From the NCBI RefSeq assembly GCF_016858125.1, contig NZ_CP064781.1:1426001-1490000 (forward strand): 64,000 nucleotides of DNA, in the 5' to 3' direction. The position numbers and the translations under genes are program-made. Below, piece after piece: positions 14,093-23,412 of the stretch; the first letter of the stretch is position 1, and every line of letters begins with the position of its first letter. Source of the DNA: Azospira restricta (GTDB lineage: Bacteria > Pseudomonadota > Gammaproteobacteria > Burkholderiales > Rhodocyclaceae). Under the pieces are notes generated by a model. It made no database searches, had not been told where the DNA came from, and saw only the letters and a program-made list of their open reading frames with translations.

Positions 14093-16899
14093 TCAAACGT
14101 CTCCTGCTCCTTCTCTTCCTCGGTGCGGCGTTGTTCGCCCCGCAGGTCTTTGCTGCCTGCTCGACGACCTACCAAGGCAAGGTCGTCATCAACGAATACA
14201 ACTACACAAACAACTACATCGAGCTGAAGGTGCTCGATCCCGCCGTGCTCGCGGCGACCGGCAACCTCAACAACTGGTCGCTGACGCTGAAGATCAACAG
14301 CGGCGGCGGGCGGACGACGACGCAGAATGTCGGCTCGGTCGTCGGCAATCCGGCGCAGAACACCTGTGGGGCGACGACGGCGACCTACATTCGCATCCCG
14401 TTCGCGTCGAACGAGATGGAGAACGACGCGGTCGCGCTGCTCAAGGACGAGGCCGGCAACGAAGTCGACCTGCTGAAGATGAAGCAGGATTCGCACAGCT
14501 ATCCGGCGCTGACGCCGACCTGTACCAGCTGGGCGTACGACACCGTGCTCAACCCGGACATGGACAGCAGCGGGCCCAAGGACATCGCGCGCTACCCGGA
14601 CGGCACCGGCAACTGGACGGTGTCGCCGGGGACTGGCGCGGGCAGCTTCGAAACGCCGTGCACGACCAACAACGATGTCGCCAAGCTGACGAAGACGGTC
14701 AACGTGACGAGCGCCGCGCCCGGCGCGTCGCTGGCCTACACGCTGACCCTGACCAACGACACCGGCGAGGATGCCTTCCGCATCCCCTTCTTCCAGTCCC
14801 CGATCACCGTCACCGATGTGCTGCCGGCCGGCCTCAGCTACTCGGGGGCGACGCTGACGCCGCCGAGCGGCGACTGGGCGTGCTGGCTGGTCAACCTGCT
14901 CTCCTCCTACGACAGCACGACCGGCGCGTGGCGCACCTACTGCCTGCCCGACGGCGGCACGCAGACGCTGGTGATCAACGCCACGGTGCTGTCGTCGGCC
15001 TGTCCGGCGACCAGCATCACCAACACGGCGCAGCTGAGCAGCGGCCTGGCGATTCCCGGCGGCGCGACGCTACCGCCGGTGAGCGCCAGCTTCAACCTGA
15101 GCTGCATGATTGCGGCTCAGGGTTTCAACGCCGTCGAGACGGGCGCGCTGACACCGGACGCGAGCGTCGCCAGCGGCCGGCTATTCACCAAGCTCGCCGG
15201 CACGGCCTTCGTCTTCGACGTCGTCGCGCTGAACGTCGGGAATTCGCGGGAAACCGGCTTCGGCACGAAGAGCGTCGCGGTCGAGCTGGTCGACGCCTCG
15301 TCCGGCACCTGCACCAGCTACGCGTCGCTCGCTCCGGCACAGACGCAGACGCTGAACTTTCTCGATGCCGACCAGGGGCGGAAGACGGTGGCGCCGTTCA
15401 CCGTCGGCCGCGCCTACCGCAGGCTGGCGGTGCGCATGACCGGCGACGGCATCACCCGCTGCTCGTCGGACCTGTTTGCGGTGCGCCCGCCGTCCTTTGT
15501 CGTCAGCAGCAGCGATGCCAACGCCGACGCGACCGGCGTCAGTACCACGGCGACGCCGCGGATTGCGGCCGGCGCCAGCTTTTCGCTGCAGGCCGTGGCG
15601 ACGGCCGGTTACGACGGCACGCCGACGCTCAGTGGCACGGCGGGCCGCTGGCAGGCGCATGGCGCGAGCGCCGTGCATGTCACGCCGAGCGGTAGCTTCG
15701 CCGCTGCCGACGCGGCGAGCGGAACGGCGAGCGGCAACGCCTTCGTCTACAACGACGTCGGCTACTTCCGGCTGGCCGAGACCGGGGCCGTCGAGGATAC
15801 GAGCTTCACCGCGGTGGACCAGTCGGCCGACTGCACCGACGACTTCTCGAACACCCTGGTGAACGGCAAGTACGGCTGCAAGATCGGTAACGCCGCGCCG
15901 AGCGACTACTTCGGCCGCTTCGTGCCGCACCATTTCGCCGTCGTGCCGGCGGCGACGGTGACGCACCGCGCCGACATCGGCGCCTGCGCCGCGTCGACCT
16001 TCACCTATCTCGGCGAGCCGCTGAAGTTGTCGTTCGTGCTGCAGGCGCAGCACGCCGGCAACGGCGTCACGAAGAAGTACGAGGGAAGCTTCGGCAAGCT
16101 GGCGCTGGCGTATGCGGCGACCGCGCCTGCGAGCCTGGCGTTCAAGGCCGCCGCCGGCACGACGAGCCTCACCGGCGAACTCGATTTCGCCTGCCCCGGA
16201 TGCGGTAGCACCGGCGCCTGGGCGGAGGGCGCGGCGAGCGTCGTCGCGACGCTCGCCGTCAAGCGCCCGAGCGCGCTGCCGCTGCCGCACTACGCCGCAG
16301 CGAGCGCCGTCGCCTTCGGCATCCGCCCCGACGACGGTGATATCGACCACGCGCTGGCCGTCTACGACGCCGATATGGATGCGGCGCTGCCGCTCAACGA
16401 TCACTTACTGCTGAAGAAGAGCGCGACCGATGCCTTGACTGCCGACTACCTGTTCGGCCGCATGCGGCTGACGACGATCTACGGTTCCGACCGGCAGCAA
16501 CTGAATGTTCCGGTCGAAATGCAGGTCTGGAACGGCATCGCCTTCGTCACCGCCAGTGCCGACAGCTGCACGCCGCTGGTAGCCGGCAACGTCGCGCTCA
16601 GCCCGGGCGGTATCAGCTCGGTCAGTTCGATCAAGGCGCTTGCCGCCGGCCGCGGGGGCATCGTGCTGGCCGCGCCGGCGGCCGCGCAGCGCTCGACCGT
16701 CCGCGTCTGCGCGGACCTTGGCGCCGCTGCCCATGTCGGGCTGGCCGACGATGCAGGCTGCGCGGCGGCGAGTCCGGCAAGCTTGCGTTACCTGACCGGA
16801 CCGTGGGACGGCACCAACGGCTTCTACGGCAACGACCCGTCGGCGCGGGCGCACTTCGGCCTCTATGGCGCTCCCTACATCTACTACCGGGAACGTTGA
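14089..16899 (+). CDS. mshQ: MshQ-like large exported protein with DUF11-type and DUF6701 regions
   Basis: 936 residues with a Sec signal peptide (cleavage after VFA, about residue 21). A first domain begins KVVINEYNYTNNYIELKV, which resembles a lamin-tail-like fold. A DUF11-type repeat follows around 198-320 (LAYTLTLTNDTGEDA ... VTDVLPAGLSYSG). The remaining 550 residues match the MshQ/DUF6701 pattern and end in TGPWDGTNGFYGNDPSARAHF plus GLYGAPYIYYRER, the conserved tail. Many cysteines suggest disulfides. MshQ is thought to be a surface or pilus-associated protein; the Ala/Thr/Ser/Gly-rich body suits an adhesin. It closes the first half of the MSHA locus. Confidence 0.87.
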   Translation: MIKRLLLLLFLGAALFAPQVFAACSTTYQGKVVINEYNYTNNYIELKVLDPAVLAATGNLNNWSLTLKINSGGGRTTTQNVGSVVGNPAQNTCGATTATYIRIPFASNEMENDAVALLKDEAGNEVDLLKMKQDSHSYPALTPTCTSWAYDTVLNPDMDSSGPKDIARYPDGTGNWTVSPGTGAGSFETPCTTNNDVAKLTKTVNVTSAAPGASLAYTLTLTNDTGEDAFRIPFFQSPITVTDVLPAGLSYSGATLTPPSGDWACWLVNLLSSYDSTTGAWRTYCLPDGGTQTLVINATVLSSACPATSITNTAQLSSGLAIPGGATLPPVSASFNLSCMIAAQGFNAVETGALTPDASVASGRLFTKLAGTAFVFDVVALNVGNSRETGFGTKSVAVELVDASSGTCTSYASLAPAQTQTLNFLDADQGRKTVAPFTVGRAYRRLAVRMTGDGITRCSSDLFAVRPPSFVVSSSDANADATGVSTTATPRIAAGASFSLQAVATAGYDGTPTLSGTAGRWQAHGASAVHVTPSGSFAAADAASGTASGNAFVYNDVGYFRLAETGAVEDTSFTAVDQSADCTDDFSNTLVNGKYGCKIGNAAPSDYFGRFVPHHFAVVPAATVTHRADIGACAASTFTYLGEPLKLSFVLQAQHAGNGVTKKYEGSFGKLALAYAATAPASLAFKAAAGTTSLTGELDFACPGCGSTGAWAEGAASVVATLAVKRPSALPLPHYAAASAVAFGIRPDDGDIDHALAVYDADMDAALPLNDHLLLKKSATDALTADYLFGRMRLTTIYGSDRQQLNVPVEMQVWNGIAFVTASADSCTPLVAGNVALSPGGISSVSSIKALAAGRGGIVLAAPAAAQRSTVRVCADLGAAAHVGLADDAGCAAASPASLRYLTGPWDGTNGFYGNDPSARAHFGLYGAPYIYYRER

Positions 16900-16987
16900 A
16901 TTGTGTCGTCTTTGAGTCATGTCGTTTTTCGTTGAAGCGCAAGGCGTTGAACGATATTCTTGGCAAAATTTACAAGTGATCGGGTGG

Positions 16988-17923
16988 ATGTTTTCGTTCA
17001 GGAGCGGGAGGTCGGAACCGGGCTGGATGGCGGTGGCGCTGTCGCGCGACCGCGTGGACCTCGCCCACGTGCGGCGTGACGACGGGCGCCGCCCGCGTAT
17101 CGCCATGCTCGAATCCTTCCAGCGCACCGCCGACACCGCCGCGGCGCTGACCCGGTTGCGCGCCGCGAAGCGGCTTGCCGCCTACCGGTGCACGACGCTG
17201 CTCGACAGCGGGCAGTACCAGCTCGCCCAGCTCGATGCGCCGGCGGTGCCTGCCGAGGAGCGCGCGGATGCCCTGCGCTGGCGGCTCAAGGACATGGTCG
17301 ACTTCGCGGTCGACGGCGCCAGCATCGGCGTCGTCGACGTGCCGATGGAAGGTGCCGGCCGGCAGCCGCTGGTCTATGCGGTGGCCGCGCCCGAGTCGGC
17401 GGTGGCGCCGCTGATGCGGACCTTCGACGCGGCCGGCGTGCCGCTGGCGGTGATCGACATCCCGGAGTTCGCGCAGCGCAACGTCGCCGCGCTGTTCGAG
17501 GAGGAGAACCGCGGCCTGGCCTTCCTCCATCTCGACGAAAACGGCGGCCTGCTGACCATCACCTACCGCGGCGAACTCTACGCGCTGCGCCGCGTCGACG
17601 TCTCGGCGCGGCAGCTGGCCGATGCCGATAGCGAGCGGCGCACGCAGCTGCTCGAACGGATCATGCTCGAACTGCAGCGGACGCTGGACAACTTCGACCG
17701 CCAGTTCAGCTTCGTCTCGGTGTCCGGGCTGGTCGTCGCGAGCTGTCCGCTGGTGCCGGACCTGCAGCCCTACCTCGCGGAAAACCTCTACGTCCCGGTG
17801 CAGGCGATGGACCTGGCACGGGTCTGCGACTTCGACGCGGTTCCCGAACTGCGCGCACCGGAACGGCAGGCGCAGTGCCTGCCGGCGATCGGCGCCGCCT
17901 TGCGTACGCCGGGGGCGGTGTGA
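16988..17923 (+). CDS. mshI: MshI-like pilus biogenesis protein (PilM/GspL-type actin-like fold)
   Basis: 311 residues, starting MFSFRSGR, the usual basic N-terminus of MshI. The body looks like the actin-like cytoplasmic domain of PilM/GspL: MAVALSRDRVDLAHVRRDDG for the first beta strands, RWRLKDMVDFAVDGASIGVVDVP, and ERIMLELQRTLDNFDRQF. It would link the inner-membrane platform to the assembly ATPase. The frame is open upstream to 16919, but ATG 16988 matches family starts. It ends in a four-base overlap (GTGA) with the PilN-like gene. The 88 bp before it are AT-richer than usual and could hold a promoter, though I see no convincing pair of boxes. Confidence 0.82.
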   Translation: MFSFRSGRSEPGWMAVALSRDRVDLAHVRRDDGRRPRIAMLESFQRTADTAAALTRLRAAKRLAAYRCTTLLDSGQYQLAQLDAPAVPAEERADALRWRLKDMVDFAVDGASIGVVDVPMEGAGRQPLVYAVAAPESAVAPLMRTFDAAGVPLAVIDIPEFAQRNVAALFEEENRGLAFLHLDENGGLLTITYRGELYALRRVDVSARQLADADSERRTQLLERIMLELQRTLDNFDRQFSFVSVSGLVVASCPLVPDLQPYLAENLYVPVQAMDLARVCDFDAVPELRAPERQAQCLPAIGAALRTPGAV

Positions 17924-18597
17924 GCCAGGAAATCAATCTCCTCAACCCGGCGCTGCGCCCGAAGCGCGACTGGCTGTCGTTCCGCTACGTGGCGCTGGGC
18001 GGCGCGGCCGCGCTGGGGCTCGTCGCCGTCGCGACGGCGGCGCTGCGCTTCGACCTGGCCGCCGAGCAGAAGGCGCAGGCGTCCGCCGCGGCGCGGCTGG
18101 CGGCTGTCCGCGACGAGGTGCAGGCGCTGCAGGCGCGGCTCGCGGCGCGCCGGCCCGATCCGGCGCTGGAACAGCAGGCGGCGAATCTGGCGGCGGCGAT
18201 AGGGCAGCGTCAGGAGGTGCTCGAGCTGGCCCGCGGGCTTGCCGCCGAGGACGGCGGCTTCGCCGACGCGATGCTCGGTTTCTCGCGGCAGCGCGTCGAG
18301 GGCGTCTGGCTGACCGCTTTCAGCGTCGGCGCCGCCGGCTTCGACATCCGTGGCCGTCTGCTCGACCCGGCGCTGCTGCCCGCCTATATCCGCCGGCTGA
18401 ACGCCGAGCCGGCGTTCCGCGGCCGCCACTTCGCCGCGCTCGACATGCTCGGCGTCGAGCCGGCGCCGCCCGCGGCCGCCGGGGCGCAGGCCCCCGCGCT
18501 CGTGCCGCCGGCTGCGGCGACCGGGCCGGCGCGCTACACCGAGTTTTTCCTCAGGGCGGCGCTCGGCAACACGCCGGCAGCGGGAGGCCGCCAATGA
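17920..18597 (+). CDS. PilN-like MSHA biogenesis membrane protein (second MshI-type gene)
   Basis: 225 residues. The N-terminal signature SQEINLLNPALRPKRDWLSF is shared by PilN-type proteins, where it docks onto the PilM-like partner. One membrane helix (about 22-43), a coiled coil (about 48-110), and a small periplasmic ferredoxin-like domain follow, with a Pro/Ala-rich linker near the end. GTG at 17920 overlaps the mshI stop. In Vibrio this corresponds to the gene named mshI1 by position. It would form the inner-membrane alignment complex with MshI and MshJ. Confidence 0.82.
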   Translation: MSQEINLLNPALRPKRDWLSFRYVALGGAAALGLVAVATAALRFDLAAEQKAQASAAARLAAVRDEVQALQARLAARRPDPALEQQAANLAAAIGQRQEVLELARGLAAEDGGFADAMLGFSRQRVEGVWLTAFSVGAAGFDIRGRLLDPALLPAYIRRLNAEPAFRGRHFAALDMLGVEPAPPAAAGAQAPALVPPAAATGPARYTEFFLRAALGNTPAAGGRQ

Positions 18598-19277
18598 AGG
18601 CGTGGCCGGCCCAACTGCAGAAACTCGGCCAGCGCTTCGACGCCCGCGCGCCGCGCGAGCGCGCGCTGCTGGCCGCGGCGGCGGTCGGCGGCATCGTCCT
18701 GCTCGGCAACGCGCTGCTGATCGATCCGCCGCTGCTCCGTTCACGCCAGCTGCATCGGCAGACGGTGCAGCAGGTCGAGGAGGCGAAGGCGCTGGCGGCG
18801 CAGTCCGGCGCGCTGCAGGCCCAGCTGGCGGCCGACCCCGATGCGGCGCGCAAGGCGGAGATCGCCCGGCTGCAGGCGGCGCTGGCCGGCGTCGAGGCCG
18901 AACTGAAAGCCCTCGAAGACAACTTCGTGCCACCGGAACAGATGAACGGTCTGCTCGAGCAGCTGCTGGGCAGCCATTCCCGCCTGCGCCTGCTCAGCCT
19001 GAAGTCGCTGCCGCCGGTCAATCTCGCCGAGGCGAAAAAAGCCGATACACCGACGCCTGCGGCGACCGACAACCGGCTCGGCCTCTACAAGCACGGCGTC
19101 GAGATCCGTCTCGAAGGCGGCTACGCCGACCTCTACGCCTGGCTGCGCCAGCTCGAGGGCGCGCAACGCAAGCTGCTGTGGGGCGACGCGCGACTCACCG
19201 TCGTCGAACATCCGCGTGCGGTGCTGACGCTGACGGTCTATACGCTGAGCACCGACAAGACATGGCTGGCGATATGA
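18594..19277 (+). CDS. mshJ: MshJ-like (PilO/GspM-type) pilus biogenesis protein
   Basis: 227 residues: a membrane helix at about 26-44 (ALLAAAAVGGIVLLGNALL), a long coiled coil (about 55-110) and a C-terminal domain with GVEIRLEGGYADLYAWLRQLE, the PilO-type periplasmic fold. ATG 18594 overlaps the stop of the PilN-like gene. PilO-type proteins pair with PilN in the periplasm and connect to the secretin-associated MshK. Confidence 0.83.
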   Translation: MKAWPAQLQKLGQRFDARAPRERALLAAAAVGGIVLLGNALLIDPPLLRSRQLHRQTVQQVEEAKALAAQSGALQAQLAADPDAARKAEIARLQAALAGVEAELKALEDNFVPPEQMNGLLEQLLGSHSRLRLLSLKSLPPVNLAEAKKADTPTPAATDNRLGLYKHGVEIRLEGGYADLYAWLRQLEGAQRKLLWGDARLTVVEHPRAVLTLTVYTLSTDKTWLAI

Positions 19278-19624
19278 GGAAGCTCGTTCTGCTCGCCCTG
19301 CTGACCGCACTGCCGGCCGTCGCGCAGCCGATCGACGACCCGACGCGGCCGCCGGCCGGCATTGCGGGCGACGGCTCGGCCGCCGCTGCCGGCGGCCTCG
19401 GGCTGACTTCGGTCCTGCTGCCGAAGAAAGGGCGAGCCGCGGCGGTGATCGACGGGCAGCTGGTCGAGCTCGGCGGCACGGTGCGCGGTGCCCACGTCGT
19501 CGCCATCACCGAGGGTAGCGTCGTGCTGGCCGGGCCGGAGGGCCGCGAGCGCCTGTACCTGACGCCCGACGTCGAGAAGAAGATCAACGTGAACAAAGCC
19601 GCGCCGCGGCGCCACAAGGAATGA
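19274..19624 (+). CDS. mshK: MshK-like periplasmic pilus biogenesis protein
   Basis: 116 residues with a signal peptide (LVLLALLTALPAVAQP) followed by IDDPTRPP, the typical opening of PilP/GspC-type and MshK proteins, and a single small beta domain LTSVLLPKKGRAAAVIDGQ ... VRGAHVV. Such proteins bridge the inner-membrane complex and the outer-membrane secretin. Four-base overlaps with mshJ and mshL show a translationally coupled chain. Confidence 0.83.
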   Translation: MRKLVLLALLTALPAVAQPIDDPTRPPAGIAGDGSAAAAGGLGLTSVLLPKKGRAAAVIDGQLVELGGTVRGAHVVAITEGSVVLAGPEGRERLYLTPDVEKKINVNKAAPRRHKE

Positions 19625-21456
19625 CCATGAACCCGCGACCCTTTGTCCGCACGCGGCCGCTGCTCGCCCTGCTGTTCGCCCTGTTCTCCGCCGCCTGTTC
19701 GGCACCGTTGCGGCAGCCGGCGGCGACTTTTGACCGGGTGGCGCAGGAGCTGCAGGGGGCGCTCGCTTCCGGCAAGGGCGGCAATGCCGACGCCATCAAC
19801 CAGGCGATGATGCCGCCGCTCGACCTGGGCGCGGCACCGCCGGCGGCTCCCGAGCACCGCTTCGACCTCGCCGTCAGCGGCGCGCCGGCAGCGCAGGTAT
19901 TCATGGCGATCGTCTCCGGCACGCGCTTCTCGATGCTGGTGCCGCCCGAGGTCACCGGCACGCTGTCGCTCAACCTGAAGAACGTCACCGTGCGCGAGGC
20001 GCTGGAGACGATCCGCGACCTCTACGGCTACGACTTCACGGTCAAGGGCACGCGCATCTTCATCCAGCCGAACACGATCCAGACCCGGCTGTTCCAGATC
20101 AACTACCTGTCCAGCCGCCGCCAGGGCGTGACCGACACGCGCATCACGTCGAGCTCACCGAGCGTGATCAACCCTGGCGGCAGCTCGACCGGCGGCGGTG
20201 CCGCGCCGCAGGTGGCGCCGCAGACGCAGCAGGCGGGCGCGCCCGGGCAGCTGGGGACCTCGTCGTCGGACAGCTCGCGCGTGCAGACGCGCAGCGACGC
20301 CGACTTCTGGCGCGAGCTGGGCTCGGCGCTGACCACCATCGTCGGCACCGGCGACGGCCGCAACGTGATCCTCAATCCGCATTCCGGTGTCGTGCTGGTC
20401 AAGGCGATGCCGGCCGATCTGCGTGCCGTCGAGAACTACCTGAAGGCGACGCAGCTGGTCGTCGAGCGGCAGGTGATGCTGGAGGCGAAGATCGTCGAGG
20501 TCCAGCTCTCCGAGTCGTACCAGACCGGGGTCAACTGGTCGCACTTCGGCGGCGTCAACAACCGCTTCGCCTACGGTGCGATCGCCCCCGGCACCACGCT
20601 CGGCACCAACGGCGCGATCGTCGGCCGCGCCGGCGGCGCCGGCAGCAACGTCGCCGGCCTGTCGGATGCCGGCAGCACCACCGTCGGCATCCTGCCCGGC
20701 ACCCAGGGCGCAACCTCGACCGCGAGCGGGCTGGTGTCCGGTGTCGCCGCCGCCACCACCGCCGGCAAGGGTTTCTTCGGCCTCGCGCTGCAGACCGCGA
20801 ACTTCGCCGCGCTGCTCTCCTTCCTCGAGACGCAGGGCGAGACGCAGGTGCTGTCCAGCCCGCGCGTGGCGACGATCAACAACCAGAAGGCGGTGCTCAA
20901 GGTCGGCACCGACGACTACTACGTGACCAACATCAGCACGACGACGACCAGCAGCGGCACCGGCAACGTGACGACGCCGACGATCACGCTGCAGCCGTTC
21001 TTTTCCGGCGTCGCGCTCGACGTCACGCCGCAGATCGACGACGACGGCAACGTGCTGCTGCACGTGCATCCGTCCGTCACCGTCGTCCAGGAGCGCAACA
21101 AGACGATCGACCTCGGCACCCTCGGCCAGTTCAGCCTGCCGCTCGCCTCCTCGTCGATCAACGAGACCGACGCCATCGTCCGCGTCCAGGACGGCTACAT
21201 CGTCGCCATCGGCGGCCTGATGAGCCAGGAGCAGGCGCGCGACAACAACGGCCTGCCCGGGCTGAGCTCGGCGCCCGGCATAGGCGCGTTGTTCGGCCAG
21301 CGCGGCAGCGCGCTGCGCAAGCGCGAACTGGTGGTGCTGATCAAGCCGACGATCATCCAGAACGAGCAGAGCTGGAAGCAGGACCTGCTCGACACCGCGG
21401 GCCGCATCGAGCAGCTCGATCCGCGCAAGCGCCTGCCGCGCCCCGAACCGCAGTGA
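19621..21456 (+). CDS. mshL: MSHA outer-membrane secretin MshL
   Basis: 611 residues. A lipoprotein signal ends in SAAC with the lipid-attachment Cys at 26. Then a secretin N-terminal STN-type region (VTGTLSLNLKNVTVREALETI), an N1-like domain, a Ser/Thr/Gly-rich linker near 185-220, and the C-terminal secretin beta-barrel with VLSSPRVATINNQKAVLKVG and VRVQDGYIVAIGGLM. This is the ring through which the pilus leaves. The long Gly/Ala/Thr insert at about 320-385 is larger than usual. The start could also be the second ATG at 19627. Confidence 0.93.
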   Translation: MTMNPRPFVRTRPLLALLFALFSAACSAPLRQPAATFDRVAQELQGALASGKGGNADAINQAMMPPLDLGAAPPAAPEHRFDLAVSGAPAAQVFMAIVSGTRFSMLVPPEVTGTLSLNLKNVTVREALETIRDLYGYDFTVKGTRIFIQPNTIQTRLFQINYLSSRRQGVTDTRITSSSPSVINPGGSSTGGGAAPQVAPQTQQAGAPGQLGTSSSDSSRVQTRSDADFWRELGSALTTIVGTGDGRNVILNPHSGVVLVKAMPADLRAVENYLKATQLVVERQVMLEAKIVEVQLSESYQTGVNWSHFGGVNNRFAYGAIAPGTTLGTNGAIVGRAGGAGSNVAGLSDAGSTTVGILPGTQGATSTASGLVSGVAAATTAGKGFFGLALQTANFAALLSFLETQGETQVLSSPRVATINNQKAVLKVGTDDYYVTNISTTTTSSGTGNVTTPTITLQPFFSGVALDVTPQIDDDGNVLLHVHPSVTVVQERNKTIDLGTLGQFSLPLASSSINETDAIVRVQDGYIVAIGGLMSQEQARDNNGLPGLSSAPGIGALFGQRGSALRKRELVVLIKPTIIQNEQSWKQDLLDTAGRIEQLDPRKRLPRPEPQ

Positions 21457-21466
21457 GGCGACACCG

Positions 21467-22294
21467 GTGTACCTGCAGCATTTCGGGCTGAGCGAATTCC
21501 CGTTCGGCATCACGCCGGACACCAGCTTCGCCTTCTCCGCGCATTCGCACCAGGCGGCGCTGAACACGCTGCTGGTCGCGCTGCAATGCGGTGAAGGCTT
21601 CGTCAAGGTCACCGGCGAGGTCGGCACCGGCAAGACGCTGCTCTGCCGCCGCCTGCTGCAGAGCCTGGGCGAGAAGACGGTGACCGCCTACCTGCCGAAC
21701 CCCAATCTGGAGCCGCAGACGCTGCTGCTGGCGCTGGCCGAGGAGTTGCGCCTCGACGGCGTCGCCGGCCTCGACCAGTTCCATCTGCTGAAGAAGATCA
21801 ACCTCGGCCTGCTCGACTACGCCCGCCAGAGCCAGCGCGTCGTGCTCTGCATCGACGAGGCGCAGGCGATGCCGCTGTCGACGCTGGAGGCGCTGCGCCT
21901 GGTGTCGAACCTCGAGACCGAGAAGCGCAAGCTGCTGCAGATCGTGCTCTTCGGCCAGCCCGAGCTCGACGAGAAGCTGGCCGACCCGTCGGTGCGCCAG
22001 ATCCTGCAGCGGATCAGCTTCCATCACCGCCTCACCGGCCTCGGCCGCGACGAGGTCGCGCTTTACCTGCAGCACCGCATGCGCGTCGCTGGCTACCGCG
22101 GCGAACCGATGTTCACCGGCGGCGCGGTGCGCGCGCTGCGCCGCGCGTCGCGCGGCACGCCGCGGCTGATCAACATCCTCGCGCACAAGGCGCTGCTCTC
22201 CGCCTTCGGCGAGGGGCGGCAGGTGGTCAAGCATCGCCACGTCCGCGGCGCCGCGCAGGACACCGAGGGCGCCCGGCCGGCCGGCTGGTGGTAG
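21467..22294 (+). CDS. mshM: MSHA-associated AAA ATPase MshM
   Basis: 275 residues, GTG start at 21467, peptide MYLQHFGLSEFPFGITPDTS, a diagnostic MshM/ExeA-type opening. Walker A GEVGTGKT is at 50-57, Walker B VVLCIDEAQAM near 125, and a sensor region GQPELDEKLAD follows. ExeA-like ATPases help place the secretin through the peptidoglycan layer; this one lacks the C-terminal peptidoglycan-binding domain of ExeA, as MshM does. It follows mshL by 10 bp and is followed by mshN. Confidence 0.92.
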   Translation: MYLQHFGLSEFPFGITPDTSFAFSAHSHQAALNTLLVALQCGEGFVKVTGEVGTGKTLLCRRLLQSLGEKTVTAYLPNPNLEPQTLLLALAEELRLDGVAGLDQFHLLKKINLGLLDYARQSQRVVLCIDEAQAMPLSTLEALRLVSNLETEKRKLLQIVLFGQPELDEKLADPSVRQILQRISFHHRLTGLGRDEVALYLQHRMRVAGYRGEPMFTGGAVRALRRASRGTPRLINILAHKALLSAFGEGRQVVKHRHVRGAAQDTEGARPAGWW

Positions 22295-22302
22295 GAGCGA
22301 CG

Positions 22303-23412
22303 ATGAGCCTGATCAACCAGATGCTGAAGGATCTCGACGCCCGCCACGAGTCGGAGGCGCGCGGCCGCTTGCACCGCGAGGTGCGTGCGCTGCCGGCGGC
22401 GCCGCAGACGCCGCTGCCGGCGATCGCCGCCGGCGCCGTGCTGCTGCTTGTCGCTGGCGGCGGCTGGCTCGCGTTCGCGCATTTCGCCGACGGCCGCGCG
22501 CAGCCGGCGGCGGTCGTGGTGCCGCCGGTGCCGGTCGCCGCGCCGGCGCCGCTCGCCGCGGCGCCGCTGCCGCCTGTCGCCGCGGTGCCCGCCACCGATG
22601 CCCCCGCCGCCGTCGTCGCCGACGAGAACAGCGGCCTCAAGCTGGCGGCGGCGCTCGACAAGCCGCCGGCCGAGCTGCCGTCGAAGCGTCCGCCACCCCG
22701 TCCGCAGGCCGACCCGGCGCCGCCCGCCGCCGCCACGCGTGTGCCGGCGCCGGCTTCCACGCCTGCGCCGGCGGCCCGCGAAACGGTGACTTCGAAATCC
22801 GCCGCACCGGCAACACCGGCCGTCGTCGACAAGACGCCGCCGGCGAAGACCCCCGCCGAACGTGCCGACACCGACTACCGGCGTGCGGTCGCGCTCGCCG
22901 GCGGCGGGCGCGGCGGCGAAGCGGTCGACCTGCTGCTCGACGCCTTGCGCGCCGACGGCGGACACGTTGCCTCGCGCCAGCTGCTGGCCCGCCTGCTGGT
23001 CGAGCAGCGCCGGCACGACGAGGCGATGGCGATCCTTGCCGAAGGGCTGGCGGCGCAGCCGGGGCAGGTGGCGTGGGCGATGCTGCTCGCCCGGCTGCAG
23101 GCCGATCGCGGCGACTTCGCCGCCGCCTCTCGCACGCTGCAGGGTTCGCTGCCGTACGCGACCGGCAACGCCGACTACCAGGGCTTCGCCGGCTTCGTCG
23201 CGCACCGCCTCGGGCGACAGAAGGAGTCGGCCGAGTTCTACCAGGCGGCGGTGCGCGTCGCGCCGGGCGAGGGGCGCTGGTGGTTCGGGCTCGGCCTGGC
23301 GCTCGAAGCCGACCAGCGCAGCGCCGAGGCGCGCGAGGCGTTCGCCCGCGCGCGCGCAAGCGGCACGCTGAACGCCGACCTCACCGCCATCGTCGATCAG
23401 AAGCTGCGCTGA
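22303..23412 (+). CDS. mshN: MSHA biogenesis TPR protein MshN
   Basis: 369 residues starting MSLINQMLKDLDARHES, the conserved MshN N-terminus, with TAGGAG eight bases upstream. One membrane helix (about 43-63), a Pro/Ala-rich periplasmic linker of about 120 residues, and TPR-like helical repeats from about 190 to the end. It is the last MSHA gene. Its stop overlaps the stop of the opposing ligase gene by 16 bp, so the two transcripts collide at their 3' ends. Confidence 0.9.
   Translation: MSLINQMLKDLDARHESEARGRLHREVRALPAAPQTPLPAIAAGAVLLLVAGGGWLAFAHFADGRAQPAAVVVPPVPVAAPAPLAAAPLPPVAAVPATDAPAAVVADENSGLKLAAALDKPPAELPSKRPPPRPQADPAPPAAATRVPAPASTPAPAARETVTSKSAAPATPAVVDKTPPAKTPAERADTDYRRAVALAGGGRGGEAVDLLLDALRADGGHVASRQLLARLLVEQRRHDEAMAILAEGLAAQPGQVAWAMLLARLQADRGDFAAASRTLQGSLPYATGNADYQGFAGFVAHRLGRQKESAEFYQAAVRVAPGEGRWWFGLGLALEADQRSAEAREAFARARASGTLNADLTAIVDQKLR

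Noticed and set aside
16900-16987. Promoter for the second MSHA half
   Set aside because: The spacer is AT-richer and has TTGAAC and TTGGCA words, but no matching -10 box at proper distance; not called.
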